From: Allobranchiibius sp. CTAmp26
GTDB taxonomy: Bacteria; Actinomycetota; Actinomycetes; Actinomycetales; Dermatophilaceae
Reading direction: 5' to 3'
DNA length: 64,000 nt
NCBI RefSeq assembly: GCF_017565405.1
Contig: NZ_JAGEKR010000007.1
Span: 1-64,000, forward strand
The notes below the pieces were generated by a model. That model ran no database searches. It saw only the letters and a program-made list of their open reading frames with translations, and had not been told where the DNA came from. A program made the position numbers and the translations under genes. Every line of letters begins with the position of its first letter. Position 1 is the stretch's first letter. Positions 15,713 to 24,947 of this stretch are shown here, in pieces.

Positions 15713-16066
15713 ATGCCGTACGACACGGACCTCGCTGAGCGCATTCGGCACCTGGTCGAGGGCAGCTACGGGCTGTCGGAGAAGGCGATGTTCGGTGGGC
15801 TCGCCTTCCTCATCGGCGGCCACCTCGCCGTCGCGGCGAACAGCCACGGCGCCCTCATGGTCCGTGTGGCGCCCGATCGAACGGCAGAGCTGCTCGATCC
15901 ACCGCGGGTGAACCACTTCGTCATGCGCGGGCGATCGCTGGACGGCTGGCTCGACGTATCGGCGGAGGCGGTCGGCGACGACGAGGCGCTGCGCGGGTGG
16001 GTCGACCTGGGCGTGACGTACGCCGCCGGCCTGCCGCCGCGCGATGACACCGAGCCGAGCGACTGA
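15713..16066 (+). CDS. TfoX N-terminal domain protein
   Basis: A 117-residue protein with the TfoX/Sxy N-terminal fold: DLAERIRHLVEGSYGLSEKA followed by MFGGLAFLIGGHLAVAANSH, and a hydrophobic FVMRGRSLDGWLDV strand. Stand-alone domains of this type are common in actinobacteria; their function is not known, and the competence role of Gammaproteobacterial TfoX should not be transferred. Start chosen at MPYDTDLAE because the upstream extension is low-complexity and a -10 sits just ahead. Convergent with the MFS gene 13 bases downstream. Confidence 0.85.
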   Translation: MPYDTDLAERIRHLVEGSYGLSEKAMFGGLAFLIGGHLAVAANSHGALMVRVAPDRTAELLDPPRVNHFVMRGRSLDGWLDVSAEAVGDDEALRGWVDLGVTYAAGLPPRDDTEPSD

Positions 16067-16079
16067 GACCGGGGCCGGG

Positions 16080-17276
16080 TCAGGCAGCGAGCCGGTGCTC
16101 GACCTCGACCGCACGGCCGGCGCGCGGTCGCGCACCGGCGGCGGCCAGCAGGGCGATCACCGCCCCGAGGATCGAGACGGACACGAATCCGCCGCCGAAG
16201 CCGAAGTGGTCGATCGCGACGCCACCGATGGGTGCACCGAGAGCAGACCCTGTGGTCATCGACGAACCGTGCCAGCCCATCGCCTCACCTCGCGCCGACG
16301 GCGGCACCACCCGGGAGATCGCGTCCACCGTCGCGGTGATCGTCGGTGCGCAGAAGATCCCCGCGAGCAGCGACAACGCGGCCAGCATCCACGGGGAGGT
16401 CGCGAGCGCCATCGGCGCTGTCGTCACCGCGAGCCCGAGCAACAGCAACGCCGGCGGCAGCGGCCGGGAGATCGCGCCGTACACGAGTCCGCCGAGGATC
16501 GAGCCGACGCTCCACACCACCAGGACCAGCCCGAGGGATGCGGTGGCCGACCATCGCTGCATAGCTGCGACGAAGGCGACGTCGCTGCCGGTCAGCACGA
16601 TGGTCGAGGCGGCGGCTGCAGCACACAACAGCACGAACTTCAGCCGGAACCAGTCGGCGCGTTGCACCGGCGCCGCCGACGCGCCGTCCGCCGCGGCGTC
16701 GCGCAACGGCGGGTTCGCCCACCACAGCAGCACGCCCACCACGACTCCGACCATCTCGATGCCGAAGAGCACCCAGGTCGTCGAGACGACCGTCGCGAGC
16801 CAGACCACCAGCAGCGGGCCGGCCATGAACGCGAGCTCGACGACGATCCCGTCCAGCGAGAGGGCGGTGCGGCGGTCGACCTCGGTGACGGCCGCGATGA
16901 CGCCCTGCCGGATCACGGAGAACGTCGGTACCACGAAGAGACCCGCCACTACAGAGAGGACCAGGAGCGCCCAGTAGCCGACGAACGGCGCGATCGACCA
17001 GCACACGGCGTTCACCGCGATGGACGGGGCGACCACCCGACGCAGGCCGAGACGGTCGAGCAGCCGGCCACGCCACGGGCCTGAGACCGCGATGGCGATG
17101 GTGCCGGCGGCGGCCACCAGACCGGCTTCGGTGTAGGTGCGGTGCAGATGGGTGACCACGTGCAGCGTGAGGATCACCCCGGCCGAGAAGATCGGTAGGC
17201 GGAGCAGGAATCCGAGCAGCAGCACGCGACGTGCGTCGCGGACGGCGAGCACGCGTCGGTACGGCGTGAGGGACAT
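16080..17276 (-). CDS. MFS transporter (12 TM)
   Basis: A 398-residue major facilitator with about twelve hydrophobic segments in two halves separated by a short polar loop (residues ~200-215, PPLRDAAADGASAAPVQRAD). The loop 2-3 motif reads GPWRGRLLDRLGLRRVVAP, a variant of the MFS A-motif. It has no sugar-porter signatures and resembles drug or small-molecule exporters. Substrate unknown. It is transcribed away from furA, with 183 bases between the two starts. Confidence 0.88.
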   Translation of the reverse strand: MSLTPYRRVLAVRDARRVLLLGFLLRLPIFSAGVILTLHVVTHLHRTYTEAGLVAAAGTIAIAVSGPWRGRLLDRLGLRRVVAPSIAVNAVCWSIAPFVGYWALLVLSVVAGLFVVPTFSVIRQGVIAAVTEVDRRTALSLDGIVVELAFMAGPLLVVWLATVVSTTWVLFGIEMVGVVVGVLLWWANPPLRDAAADGASAAPVQRADWFRLKFVLLCAAAAASTIVLTGSDVAFVAAMQRWSATASLGLVLVVWSVGSILGGLVYGAISRPLPPALLLLGLAVTTAPMALATSPWMLAALSLLAGIFCAPTITATVDAISRVVPPSARGEAMGWHGSSMTTGSALGAPIGGVAIDHFGFGGGFVSVSILGAVIALLAAAGARPRAGRAVEVEHRLAA

Positions 17277-17420
17277 GGCTCAATAGTTCCATATCGAAAT
17301 TCTTGACGCCAGTCATTTTCGTGTGATCTCGATCGCCATCCGCCCTGCGCGTCGGAAAGTGACCGCACCGCCGACAACCCACCAGCTGAGCACTCGACAT
17401 GGGGAGTTAGCCGACCCTGT

Positions 17421-17456
17421 CTTGAACCATTCCAGTCTGGTGTGGTGGTGTAGGTC
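17421..17456 (+). promoter_or_regulatory. furA operator/promoter region
   Basis: CTTGAACCATTCCAG (17421-17435) matches, as I recall it, the conserved CTTGAnnnATTCCAG core of mycobacterial furA operators. TAGGTC (17451-17456) lies 3 bases before the furA ATG and could be the -10, so the transcript would be leaderless or nearly so as in mycobacteria. The -35 to -10 gap is long (23 bases), suggesting an activated or otherwise atypical promoter. Autorepression relieved by peroxide is inferred. Confidence 0.5.
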
Positions 17457-17459
17457 ACG

Positions 17460-17939
17460 ATGCATCTCTCCGAGACTCCGATGAAGCTGCGCGCGGCGCA
17501 GCTGCGGGTCACCGCGCCCCGCGTCGCGGTGCTGGAGGAACTCACCAGCCGACCGCACGCCGACGCCGACGACCTCGTCGTCGCGGTCCGCGAGCGCCTC
17601 GGGTCGGTCTCGGTGCAGGCGGTCTACGACGTACTGCGTGCACTGACCGCCGCCGGCCTCGTCCGTCGGATCGAGCCCGCGGGCCACCCGGCGCGCTACG
17701 AGACGCGGACCGGCGACAACCACCACCACGTCGTATGCCGCTCGTGCGGGGCCGTCGGCGACGTCGACTGCGCCGTCGGTGCCGCGCCCTGCCTGCAGGC
17801 GGACGACCCGGACGGCTTCACGATCGACGAGGCCGAGGTCATCTACTGGGGCTATTGCACCGAGTGCCGGGACGACGTTCCGGGTATTGACCGGTCGACG
17901 GCCCCGCAGCCCGGTTCCCTCAGCGAACCGGCCCCCTGA
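17460..17939 (+). CDS. furA: Fur-family peroxide regulator, FurA/CatR type
   Basis: Metal-dependent repressor of the catalase gene next to it. The 159 residues hold a winged helix ([19 protein letters not shown] to the recognition helix [20 protein letters not shown]) and a C-terminal dimer domain with metal ligands [12 protein letters not shown]93-x2-C96 and C133-x2-C136. Start is ATG 17460; an alternative ATG at 17481 would also keep the helix-turn-helix. It is 53 bases ahead of katA on the same strand. The proline-rich tail after residue 140 is unconserved. Confidence 0.92.
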   Translation: MHLSETPMKLRAAQLRVTAPRVAVLEELTSRPHADADDLVVAVRERLGSVSVQAVYDVLRALTAAGLVRRIEPAGHPARYETRTGDNHHHVVCRSCGAVGDVDCAVGAAPCLQADDPDGFTIDEAEVIYWGYCTECRDDVPGIDRSTAPQPGSLSEPAP

Positions 17940-17992
17940 TCCCCCAGACCCCCATCGAAGACCGACCACCGAAGAAGGAAAGTGAGAGCCAG

Positions 17993-19567
17993 ATGACCGG
18001 CAACGAATCCATCCAGACCGCTCCCTCGAAAGAGGCGCACCTCGGTTCACGCACCTCGACCGGCGCCCCGGCGCCGAGTGACCGCAACTCCCTCACCAAC
18101 GGGCCGGACGGTCCGATCTTCCTGCACGACACCCACTTCATCGAGCAGATGGCGCACTTCAACCGCGAGCGGGTGCCCGAGCGCAACGTGCACGCCAAGG
18201 GGTCCGGCGCGTTCGGCGTCTTCGAAGCGACCGAGGACGTGTCGGCGTACACCAAGGCCGCCCTGTTCCAGAAGGGCACGACGACCGACATGCTCGCGCG
18301 CTTCTCGACCGTCGCCGGCGAGCAGGGATCGCCCGACACCTGGCGCGACCCGCGCGGTTTCTCGCTGAAGTTCTACACGACCGAGGGCAACTACGACCTG
18401 GTCGGCAACAACACCCCGGTGTTCTTCATCCGCGACACGATGAAGTTCCCGCACTTCATCCGCAGCCAGAAGCGTCGTGGCGGCACCGGCCTGCGCGACA
18501 ACAACATGCAGTGGGACTTCTGGAGCCTCAACCCCGAGTCCGCGCACCAGGTCACGTACCTGATGGGCGACCGCGGGATCCCGCACACCTGGCGGCACAT
18601 GAACGGCTACGGCAGCCACACCTTCCTGTGGATCAACGAGGCCGGCGAGAAGCACTGGGTGAAGTACCACTTCCACAGCAACCAGGGCGTCGAGGGCCTG
18701 ACCGGCGAGGCGGCCACCCGGATCGCCGGCGAGGACGCCGACTTCCACCGTCGCGACCTGCACGAGGCCATCGAGGGCGGCGACTTCCCCAGCTGGGACC
18801 TGTCGGTACAGCTCATGCCGTACGAGGACGCGAAGACCTACCACCTCAACCCGTTCGACCTCACGAAGGTGTGGCCGCACAGCGACTACCCGCTGGTCAA
18901 GGTCGGCAAGATGACCTTGAACCGCAACCCGGAGAATTTCTTCGCCCAGATCGAGCAGGCGGCGTTCGAGCCGTCGGCGACGGTGCCGGGTATCGGCTTC
19001 TCCCCCGACAAGATGCTGCTGGGCCGCACGTTCGCCTACAGCGACACCCACCGCTACCGGATCGGTGCGAACTACCTGCAGCTGCCGGTCAACCGGCCGC
19101 GGGTGCAGGACCACAACACCTACGCGTTCGACGGTCCGATGGCCTTCGAGCACACCGGTGACGACCCTGTCTACGCACCGAACAGCTTCGGTCGCGGCTA
19201 CGCCGACAACGTCGGCGAGGTCGAGGACAGCTGGGAGTCCGATGGCGAGATGGTGCGCCAGGCCTACACCCTGCGCGCGGACGACGACGACTTCAGCCAG
19301 GCGGGTGACCTGGTCCGCAACGTGTGGACGCAGGACCAGCGTGACCGGTTCGTCGACACCGTCGCGGGTCACCTGCTCGGCGGCGTCAAGGGTGACGTGC
19401 TCGAGCGCGCCTTCCAGTACTGGAAGAACGTCGACCCCACCACGGGCGCGAAGATCGAGGAGCAGGTCCGCGCCGAGGTCGGCGGGGAGAACCCCGGCGG
19501 CGAGGACGACGACGCTAAGGCGAACGTCGACCTGATCGTGGAGAAGCGCACCCAGGCGACCCACTGA
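17993..19567 (+). CDS. katA: Monofunctional haem catalase (clade 3 type)
   Basis: Dismutates hydrogen peroxide. The 524-residue protein keeps the active-site residues in family context: His67 in [12 protein letters not shown], Asn140 in VGNNTPVFF and the haem-ligand Tyr349 in [14 protein letters not shown]. It has [15 protein letters not shown] and the NADPH-region [20 protein letters not shown] typical of small-subunit catalases, with about 30 extra acidic residues at the C terminus. ATG follows AAGGAAAGTGAG. In mycobacteria furA usually precedes katG; here a monofunctional catalase takes that place. Confidence 0.97.
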   Translation: MTGNESIQTAPSKEAHLGSRTSTGAPAPSDRNSLTNGPDGPIFLHDTHFIEQMAHFNRERVPERNVHAKGSGAFGVFEATEDVSAYTKAALFQKGTTTDMLARFSTVAGEQGSPDTWRDPRGFSLKFYTTEGNYDLVGNNTPVFFIRDTMKFPHFIRSQKRRGGTGLRDNNMQWDFWSLNPESAHQVTYLMGDRGIPHTWRHMNGYGSHTFLWINEAGEKHWVKYHFHSNQGVEGLTGEAATRIAGEDADFHRRDLHEAIEGGDFPSWDLSVQLMPYEDAKTYHLNPFDLTKVWPHSDYPLVKVGKMTLNRNPENFFAQIEQAAFEPSATVPGIGFSPDKMLLGRTFAYSDTHRYRIGANYLQLPVNRPRVQDHNTYAFDGPMAFEHTGDDPVYAPNSFGRGYADNVGEVEDSWESDGEMVRQAYTLRADDDDFSQAGDLVRNVWTQDQRDRFVDTVAGHLLGGVKGDVLERAFQYWKNVDPTTGAKIEEQVRAEVGGENPGGEDDDAKANVDLIVEKRTQATH

Positions 19568-19610
19568 CCCGTTGAAGCACTGACGCGGTGACCTGACCGC
19601 GTGTCCTGCA

Positions 19611-19649
19611 GAGGGCGTACGTCGACCGCACTGGTCGGCGTACGCCCTC
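19611..19649 (+). terminator. Hairpin terminator after katA
   Basis: Seventeen-base arms (19611-19627 and 19633-19649, one internal mismatch) flank a 5-base loop, 43 bases after the katA stop. No T run follows, as is common for strong actinobacterial hairpin terminators. Confidence 0.7.
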
Positions 19650-19711
19650 CGGCGTTACCGGACTCTCGTGAACGGCACGTCGCTGTCGGTGGGTGGTGTC
19701 ATCGTGGCGAG

Positions 19712-20152
19712 ATGACGGCAGAGATACAGATCACCTACGACTGCGCCGATCCTGACCGCCTCGCCCGGTTCTGGGCGGCGATGCTCGGCTACCAGCTGCA
19801 GCCGCCGCCGAAGGGCTTCGAGTCCTGGGATGAAGCCCTCGCATCCTTCGGGGTGCCGCCGCAGGAGCGCAACGACCGCTCGGCCATCCTGCCGCTGGAC
19901 GGAGCCGGCCCGCGGCTGTTCTTCCAGCGCGTGCCGGAGACCAAGACGGTGAAGAACCGGATCCATCTGGACGTGCGCGCCGCGCCGGGCGTGCAGGGCG
20001 AGGCACGGATGATCGCGCTGGAGGCGGGGGCCGAGCGCGCGCGGGCTCTCGGCGCCACCCGCCTCTACCGCGTCGAACCGGACCCTACCGTCATGGAATC
20101 CGGTTTCATCACGATGGCCGACCCGGAGGGCAACGAGTTCTGCCTCGACTGA
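19712..20152 (+). CDS. VOC (glyoxalase/bleomycin resistance fold) protein
   Basis: A 146-residue one-domain VOC protein: ITYDCADPDRLARFWAAMLG opens the first beta-alpha-beta-beta-beta unit, and the second ends in TMADPEGNEFCLD, the usual metal-site strand. FFQRVPETKTVKNRIHLDVR matches the subgroup often listed as glyoxalase-like. Substrate unknown. The reading frame is open further upstream but ATG 19712 gives the family start. It converges on xylB, 3 bases away. Confidence 0.85.
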   Translation: MTAEIQITYDCADPDRLARFWAAMLGYQLQPPPKGFESWDEALASFGVPPQERNDRSAILPLDGAGPRLFFQRVPETKTVKNRIHLDVRAAPGVQGEARMIALEAGAERARALGATRLYRVEPDPTVMESGFITMADPEGNEFCLD

Positions 20153-20155
20153 GGC

Positions 20156-21562
20156 TCAGCCGTGCACGGTGTGCCGGAACGCGTCGTACCGCTCCCGGAT
20201 CCGTGCACCGTCGTCACCGCTCGGCAGGTCGATCGTCGTGTGCGCATCGACCGACCACGGCGGGAGGTCGCCGCCTCCGGACAGCACCCAGGCTGCCTGG
20301 CGGGCGGCACCGAGCGCGACGTACTCCGCGCTGTCGGGCACACTCACCGGCACGCCCAGGACCATGGGTGCGATCTCCCGGACGGCAGCCGACGCCGCTG
20401 CACCGCCGATCAGGAGGGCACGTTCGACGGGTACGCCGACCGAGCGCAGGTCGGTGATCCCTGCCGCCAGGTTGGCGAGCATCCCCTCCACGCAGGCACG
20501 CGCCAGATTCTCCGGCGTCGCGTTGGAGCGGGTGAGGCCGCCCAGGGTGCCGGTGGCCTCAGGGAGGTTGGGCGTGCGCTCGCCGTCAAGGTAGGGCAGC
20601 AGCACCAGCCCCTGCGCGCCGGGCGACGCCGCACGCGCCAGCCGGTCGAGACCGGCCAGGTCGGTCCCGAGCATCGACGCCGCGGCGCTGAGCACCCGTG
20701 CGGCGTTGAGTGTGCACATGAGCGGCAGGTGCCCACCGGTCGCGTCGGCGAATCCGGCGACCGCGCCGGTGGGATCGCCGGACGGCCGCTCATGGGCGGC
20801 GTAGACCGTCCCGCTGGTCCCGAGCGACACCACGGCGTCGCCCGTCCCGAGTCCGAGGGACAGTGCGGCGGCCATGTTGTCGCCGGTCCCCGGTGCGACG
20901 AGGATCCCGGTGTCCGTGCGACCCGCGATCTCGTCGGGTGCCAGCACGTCGGGCAGCTCCAGGTCCTTCCCGGCAGCGAGTCGCACCAGCTCATCCTGGT
21001 ACTTGCCGGTCACCGGCGACCAGTAGCCGGTGCCTGACGCGTCGCCCCGGTCCGTAGTCCACCGGTGGAATCCGTTGCCGGACTGCAGGATGCGGCCGGT
21101 GAGCCAGTCGTGCGGCAGGACGACCCGCTCGGTGCGCGCGGCGTTGTCGGGTTCGTGCTCGGCCAGCCAGCGCACCTTGGCCACGGTGAACGCGGCGAGC
21201 GGCACGACGTCCACCCGGTCGACCCACTCCTGCGGCCCGCCCAACTCCTGGACGAGGTCGGCGGCTGCCTGGGCGGAGCGCACGTCGTTCCACAGCAACG
21301 CGTCGCGGACCAGCCGATCGTCGCCGTCGAGGGTGACCATGCCGTGCTGCTGACCGCCGACGGCCAGCGCCGAGACGCCGTCGAGTATGCCGTCGGAGCT
21401 GGCCTCCTCGTACGCCGTCCACCAGTGCTCGGCGGACACTTCGGTGCCGTCCGGGTGGGCAGCGCGCGACTCACGGACCACCTCGCCGGTGTCCGCGTCG
21501 CAGACGACGATCTTGCAGGCCTGGGTCGAGGAGTCGACTCCGGCGACGAGGGTGCGGGGCAT
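20156..21562 (-). CDS. xylB: Xylulokinase
   Basis: FGGY-family kinase phosphorylating D-xylulose to xylulose 5-phosphate. The 468 residues begin TLVAGVDSSTQACKIVVCDA (phosphate-1 motif), then GGQQHGMVTLD with the XylB-typical QQHG, LLWNDVRSAQ, and a second-domain phosphate site LGTSGTVYA. Length fits XylB. It is last gene of the polyol operon, 78 bases after the dehydrogenase, with AAGGACA as ribosome site. The kinase implies that the operon makes xylulose, so D-arabinitol or xylitol is a more likely substrate than mannitol. Confidence 0.92.
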   Translation of the reverse strand: MPRTLVAGVDSSTQACKIVVCDADTGEVVRESRAAHPDGTEVSAEHWWTAYEEASSDGILDGVSALAVGGQQHGMVTLDGDDRLVRDALLWNDVRSAQAAADLVQELGGPQEWVDRVDVVPLAAFTVAKVRWLAEHEPDNAARTERVVLPHDWLTGRILQSGNGFHRWTTDRGDASGTGYWSPVTGKYQDELVRLAAGKDLELPDVLAPDEIAGRTDTGILVAPGTGDNMAAALSLGLGTGDAVVSLGTSGTVYAAHERPSGDPTGAVAGFADATGGHLPLMCTLNAARVLSAAASMLGTDLAGLDRLARAASPGAQGLVLLPYLDGERTPNLPEATGTLGGLTRSNATPENLARACVEGMLANLAAGITDLRSVGVPVERALLIGGAAASAAVREIAPMVLGVPVSVPDSAEYVALGAARQAAWVLSGGGDLPPWSVDAHTTIDLPSGDDGARIRERYDAFRHTVHG

Positions 21563-21640
21563 CGGTGTCCTTGGGTGGGCTCGGAAGACGGCGGACGTCA
21601 GGGCGGTGCCGCCTCGGTGCGGGCGGCACGGCTCACCTGT

Positions 21641-23134
21641 CTACGCCTCCCGGACCCGGTCCACAAGTTCCTGCAGTGTCTGACGGGCGCCGTTGTCGTG
21701 CAACGACTTCAGCGAGGCAAGATACGGCTTCGTGAAGCCCTCCTGGCCGGCCAGATCGCCGAAGAGCGTCTTGTCCCGCACGAATGCCAGTGGATCGGAG
21801 GTGTCGGCGGCAGCACGCATCACGGCCTCCTTGCGGTGGTCGACGATGTCGATGGGCTCGCCGTCCTCGTCGGTGCCCTCGGCGTAGCGCGCCCACGCCG
21901 CGACCACGAGCGCCGAACGATCCACCGCACGACCCGCCGCCAGGTCCGCCTTGATCACCGGGACGAGCCACTTCGGGATCCGGTCCGAACTCTCCGCACA
22001 CAGTCGGGCCAGCGTGTCGCGCACCTCGGGGTTGGCGAAGCGGGACACCAGCTCCTCGCGGTAGGCCGCCAGATCCACTCCGGGCACCTCGGGCAACGTC
22101 GGCGATCCTTCGAACTCCATGTACCCGAGCAGGAACTCGGCGAAGAGCGGGTCGGACGCGACCTCGTGTGCGTAGCGGTACCCGGACAGGTAGCCCAGGT
22201 AGCACAGGGCCTGGTGACTGGCGTTGAGCAGTCTCAGCTTCATCAGCTCGTAGGGCACGACGTCGTCCACGACCTGGACGCCGACCTTCTCCCACTCGGG
22301 CCGGCCGTCGGCGAAGTGGTCCTCCAGCACCCACTGGGTGAACGGTTCGCACACCACCGGCCAACCGTCGCGCACCCCGAAGCGGTCCTCGAGCGCGGCG
22401 ATGTCCTCCGGTGCGGTGACCGGGGTGATGCGATCGACCATGCAGTTGGGGAAGGGCACGTGCTCTTCCATCCAGTCGGCCAGTTCGGGATCCTTCAATC
22501 GGGCGAAGGCACCGATCGACTGGTGCGCGGTGTCGCCGTTGCCCGGCAGGTTGTCGCAGGACATCACGGTGAACGGAGCGGTACCGTCCGCGCGGCGGCG
22601 GCGCAGCGCCTCCACGATGAACCCGAACGCCGTGGTCGGAGCGGCGCCCTCCTTCAGGTCGCCCTGGATGGAGGGGTGATCGGCCTCGAACTTCCCCGTG
22701 ACCTGGTCCACCAGGTACCCGCCCTCGGTGATCGTCAGAGAGACGATTCGGGTGGCGGGGTCGGTCATCGCCGACAGCACGCCGTCCGGATCGCTCGGCG
22801 CGTGCAGCATCCGCAGCAGGGACCCGATGACGCGCGGTTCCAGGCTTCCGTCCGGGTGCTTCTGCACGAGGGTGTAGAGCCCGTCCTGACGATTGAGGAT
22901 CTCGACGATCCGCTCGTCCTGCGGCAGCACGCCCACCCCCACGATGCCGAAGTCCGTGGCGGCGCCCTCGTTCAGCAGAGCGTCGGTGTACATCGCCTGG
23001 TGCGCGCGGTGGAAACCACCCACGCCCAGGTGCACCATGCCTGCGGTGACCTTCGAGCGGTCGTACGTCGGTCTGGCGACCTCCGTGCCGAGTCTGCCCA
23101 GCGTTGCATCGGACAGTGTGACGGTCTCTGTCAC
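21641..23134 (-). CDS. Long-chain polyol dehydrogenase (mannitol/arabinitol type)
   Basis: NAD-dependent oxidation of a sugar alcohol to a ketose. The 497-residue protein is a classic PSLDR: HLGVGGFHRAHQAMYTDALL (nucleotide site), ITEGGYLVDQVTGKF, SCDNLPGNGD, VCEPFTQWVLEDHFADG and the catalytic Lys motif YELMKLRLLNASHQALCYLG. I chose GTG 23132-23134, which overlaps the permease stop in GTGA. Paired with xylB, D-arabinitol to D-xylulose is the most coherent reaction; mannitol to fructose remains possible. Confidence 0.92.
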   Translation of the reverse strand: MTETVTLSDATLGRLGTEVARPTYDRSKVTAGMVHLGVGGFHRAHQAMYTDALLNEGAATDFGIVGVGVLPQDERIVEILNRQDGLYTLVQKHPDGSLEPRVIGSLLRMLHAPSDPDGVLSAMTDPATRIVSLTITEGGYLVDQVTGKFEADHPSIQGDLKEGAAPTTAFGFIVEALRRRRADGTAPFTVMSCDNLPGNGDTAHQSIGAFARLKDPELADWMEEHVPFPNCMVDRITPVTAPEDIAALEDRFGVRDGWPVVCEPFTQWVLEDHFADGRPEWEKVGVQVVDDVVPYELMKLRLLNASHQALCYLGYLSGYRYAHEVASDPLFAEFLLGYMEFEGSPTLPEVPGVDLAAYREELVSRFANPEVRDTLARLCAESSDRIPKWLVPVIKADLAAGRAVDRSALVVAAWARYAEGTDEDGEPIDIVDHRKEAVMRAAADTSDPLAFVRDKTLFGDLAGQEGFTKPYLASLKSLHDNGARQTLQELVDRVREA

Positions 23135-23976
23135 TTGACTGCACCCAGCGACAAGCCCTGGACGAGCTTGTCCTGAGCCGCGAAGCCGGCCGCGAGGACC
23201 GGCAGTGAGATGGCGACGGACGCCGCGCACACCTTCGCCAGGAACAGCCCCTGGCTGGTGACGAACCCGGTCAGGAAGACCGGTGCCGTCTGAGCGGTGT
23301 TGCCGCCCAGCGTGTTGGCGAGCAGCAACTCGTTCCAGCTGAAGATGAAGCAGATCAGTGCCGCGGACGCCAGGCCCGGCATCACCAACGGCACCACGAT
23401 CTTGTACATCTGGGTGAAGAAGCCGGCGCCGTCGACCTGGGAGGCCTCGAGGATCTCGATCGGCATCTCGGCCAGGAAGGAACGCAGCATCCACACGGCG
23501 ATGGGGAGGTTCATCGAGGTGTAGATGATGACCAGCGCCCACACGTTCCCCAGAAGGCCGGTGTTCTTGGCCACCAGGTAGAGCGGCAACAACCCGGCCA
23601 CGATCGGCATGAACTTCGTGGACAGGAAGAAGAACATCACGTCGGTCCATTTCCGCACCGGCTTGATGGACAGCGCGTACGCCGCGGGAAGCGCCAGCAG
23701 GAGCACGAACAAGGTCGACGCCAGCGACGCCGTCAGCGAGTTCAGCAACGGAGGAATCGGCTTGGCCGCCCAGAAGTCACTGAAACCCGACATCGACAGG
23801 GGGGCGAAGAACGACGGCGGATTCTTGGCCGCGTCGTTCTCGCTGTGGAAGGCGGTCAACACCATCCACAGGATCGGGATGATGAACAGCACCGCGATCA
23901 CCCACGCGGCCGCGCTCAGAAGTCCCCCGGCGCGCTTGTTGCGCCCCGCTGCCCGGTTGATCACCGCACCAGCCAT
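23131..23976 (-). CDS. Polyol/sugar ABC transporter permease (MalG-like)
   Basis: Inner permease subunit of a CUT1 carbohydrate importer. 281 residues with six hydrophobic segments; the ATPase-docking EAA loop is LAEMPIEILEASQVDGAGFF. It overlaps the partner permease by one base (TGATG) and the dehydrogenase by four. The operon has no ATPase gene, so a shared ATPase of MsiK/MalK type must be supplied from elsewhere. Confidence 0.93.
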   Translation of the reverse strand: MAGAVINRAAGRNKRAGGLLSAAAWVIAVLFIIPILWMVLTAFHSENDAAKNPPSFFAPLSMSGFSDFWAAKPIPPLLNSLTASLASTLFVLLLALPAAYALSIKPVRKWTDVMFFFLSTKFMPIVAGLLPLYLVAKNTGLLGNVWALVIIYTSMNLPIAVWMLRSFLAEMPIEILEASQVDGAGFFTQMYKIVVPLVMPGLASAALICFIFSWNELLLANTLGGNTAQTAPVFLTGFVTSQGLFLAKVCAASVAISLPVLAAGFAAQDKLVQGLSLGAVK

Positions 23977-24947
23977 CAGCTCTCCTCCTTCAGCACCGTG
24001 AGGACGGTGCGCAGCGCGAACGTCGCGATGACGATGGTGCCGATGACGACGACCACACCGGCTGCGGACGCGACGCCGTACTCACCGGTCCCGGCGAAGA
24101 ACGTCTGCTGGATGTAGTAGGGCAGGTTGGCGGTGTTCTGCCCACCTGAGGTGATCGTGTAGACGTACTCGAAGTTCTGCACGATGTAGATCGCGCCGAG
24201 GAGTCCCGCCAGCTCGATGTAGCGACGCATGTGCGGCAGCGTCATCTTGGTGAAGATCTGCCAGGTGTTCGCACCGTCCACCTGGGCGGCTTCGATGATG
24301 TCCATCGGTCGGCCCTGCAGCCCGGCCAGCATGATGAGCATCATGAACGGGGTCCACTGCCAGACCAGGGCCGTAACGATGGTGCCCAGGGGGTGGCTGG
24401 TGATCCAGTCCGGCTGCGGCGGGTTCTTCAACCCGAACCAGTTGTAGAACTGGGTGATCGAGCCGTTGATGAGGCCGGACTGCACGTTGAACAGGGCGTG
24501 CTTCCACACCAGCGCCGCAGCCTCGGGGACGATGAGGAACGGGGCGATCATCATCGTGCGGACGATCCCGCGGCCGCGGAACGTGCGATCCAGCAGCAAC
24601 GCGATCACGATGCCCAGCACGAGGCTGATCAGGACCACCAGCAACGTCAACTCGATGGTCGTCACCACGGCCGACCGCGCGTCGGAGTCCTGGAAGACGG
24701 TCTTGAAGTTGTCCAGTCCCGCGAACCCCTTGTTCCCGCTGAAGGCGGTCCAGTTGCTGAACGAGATGAAGATGGTCGCGAGGAACGGCAGCTGCGTCAT
24801 GATGATGACGAAGACGAACGCCGGCATCAACGGCAGTCGACGTTTCCAGCCCTCACGGCGTGCCCGGCGCTTGGTCTCGGGATCCGCCCCGGGCGGCGCC
24901 GTGGAGGCCTCCACGGCGCCGGTCGGGTCAAGGCTCGCGGTAGTCAT
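23976..24947 (-). CDS. Polyol/sugar ABC transporter permease (MalF-like)
   Basis: Partner permease of the same CUT1 importer, 323 residues with a ~35-residue cytoplasmic N terminus and six hydrophobic segments. The EAA loop reads QGRPMDIIEAAQVDGANTWQ. It resembles SmoF/MtlF-type polyol permeases. Start ATG 24945-24947 shares one base with the TAA of the binding-protein gene (TAATG). Confidence 0.93.
   Translation of the reverse strand: MTTASLDPTGAVEASTAPPGADPETKRRARREGWKRRLPLMPAFVFVIIMTQLPFLATIFISFSNWTAFSGNKGFAGLDNFKTVFQDSDARSAVVTTIELTLLVVLISLVLGIVIALLLDRTFRGRGIVRTMMIAPFLIVPEAAALVWKHALFNVQSGLINGSITQFYNWFGLKNPPQPDWITSHPLGTIVTALVWQWTPFMMLIMLAGLQGRPMDIIEAAQVDGANTWQIFTKMTLPHMRRYIELAGLLGAIYIVQNFEYVYTITSGGQNTANLPYYIQQTFFAGTGEYGVASAAGVVVVIGTIVIATFALRTVLTVLKEES

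Noticed and set aside
18047-19564. 505-codon open frame antisense to katA
   Set aside because: Composition is a GC-rich shadow of the catalase frame; no motif, start site or homology pattern.
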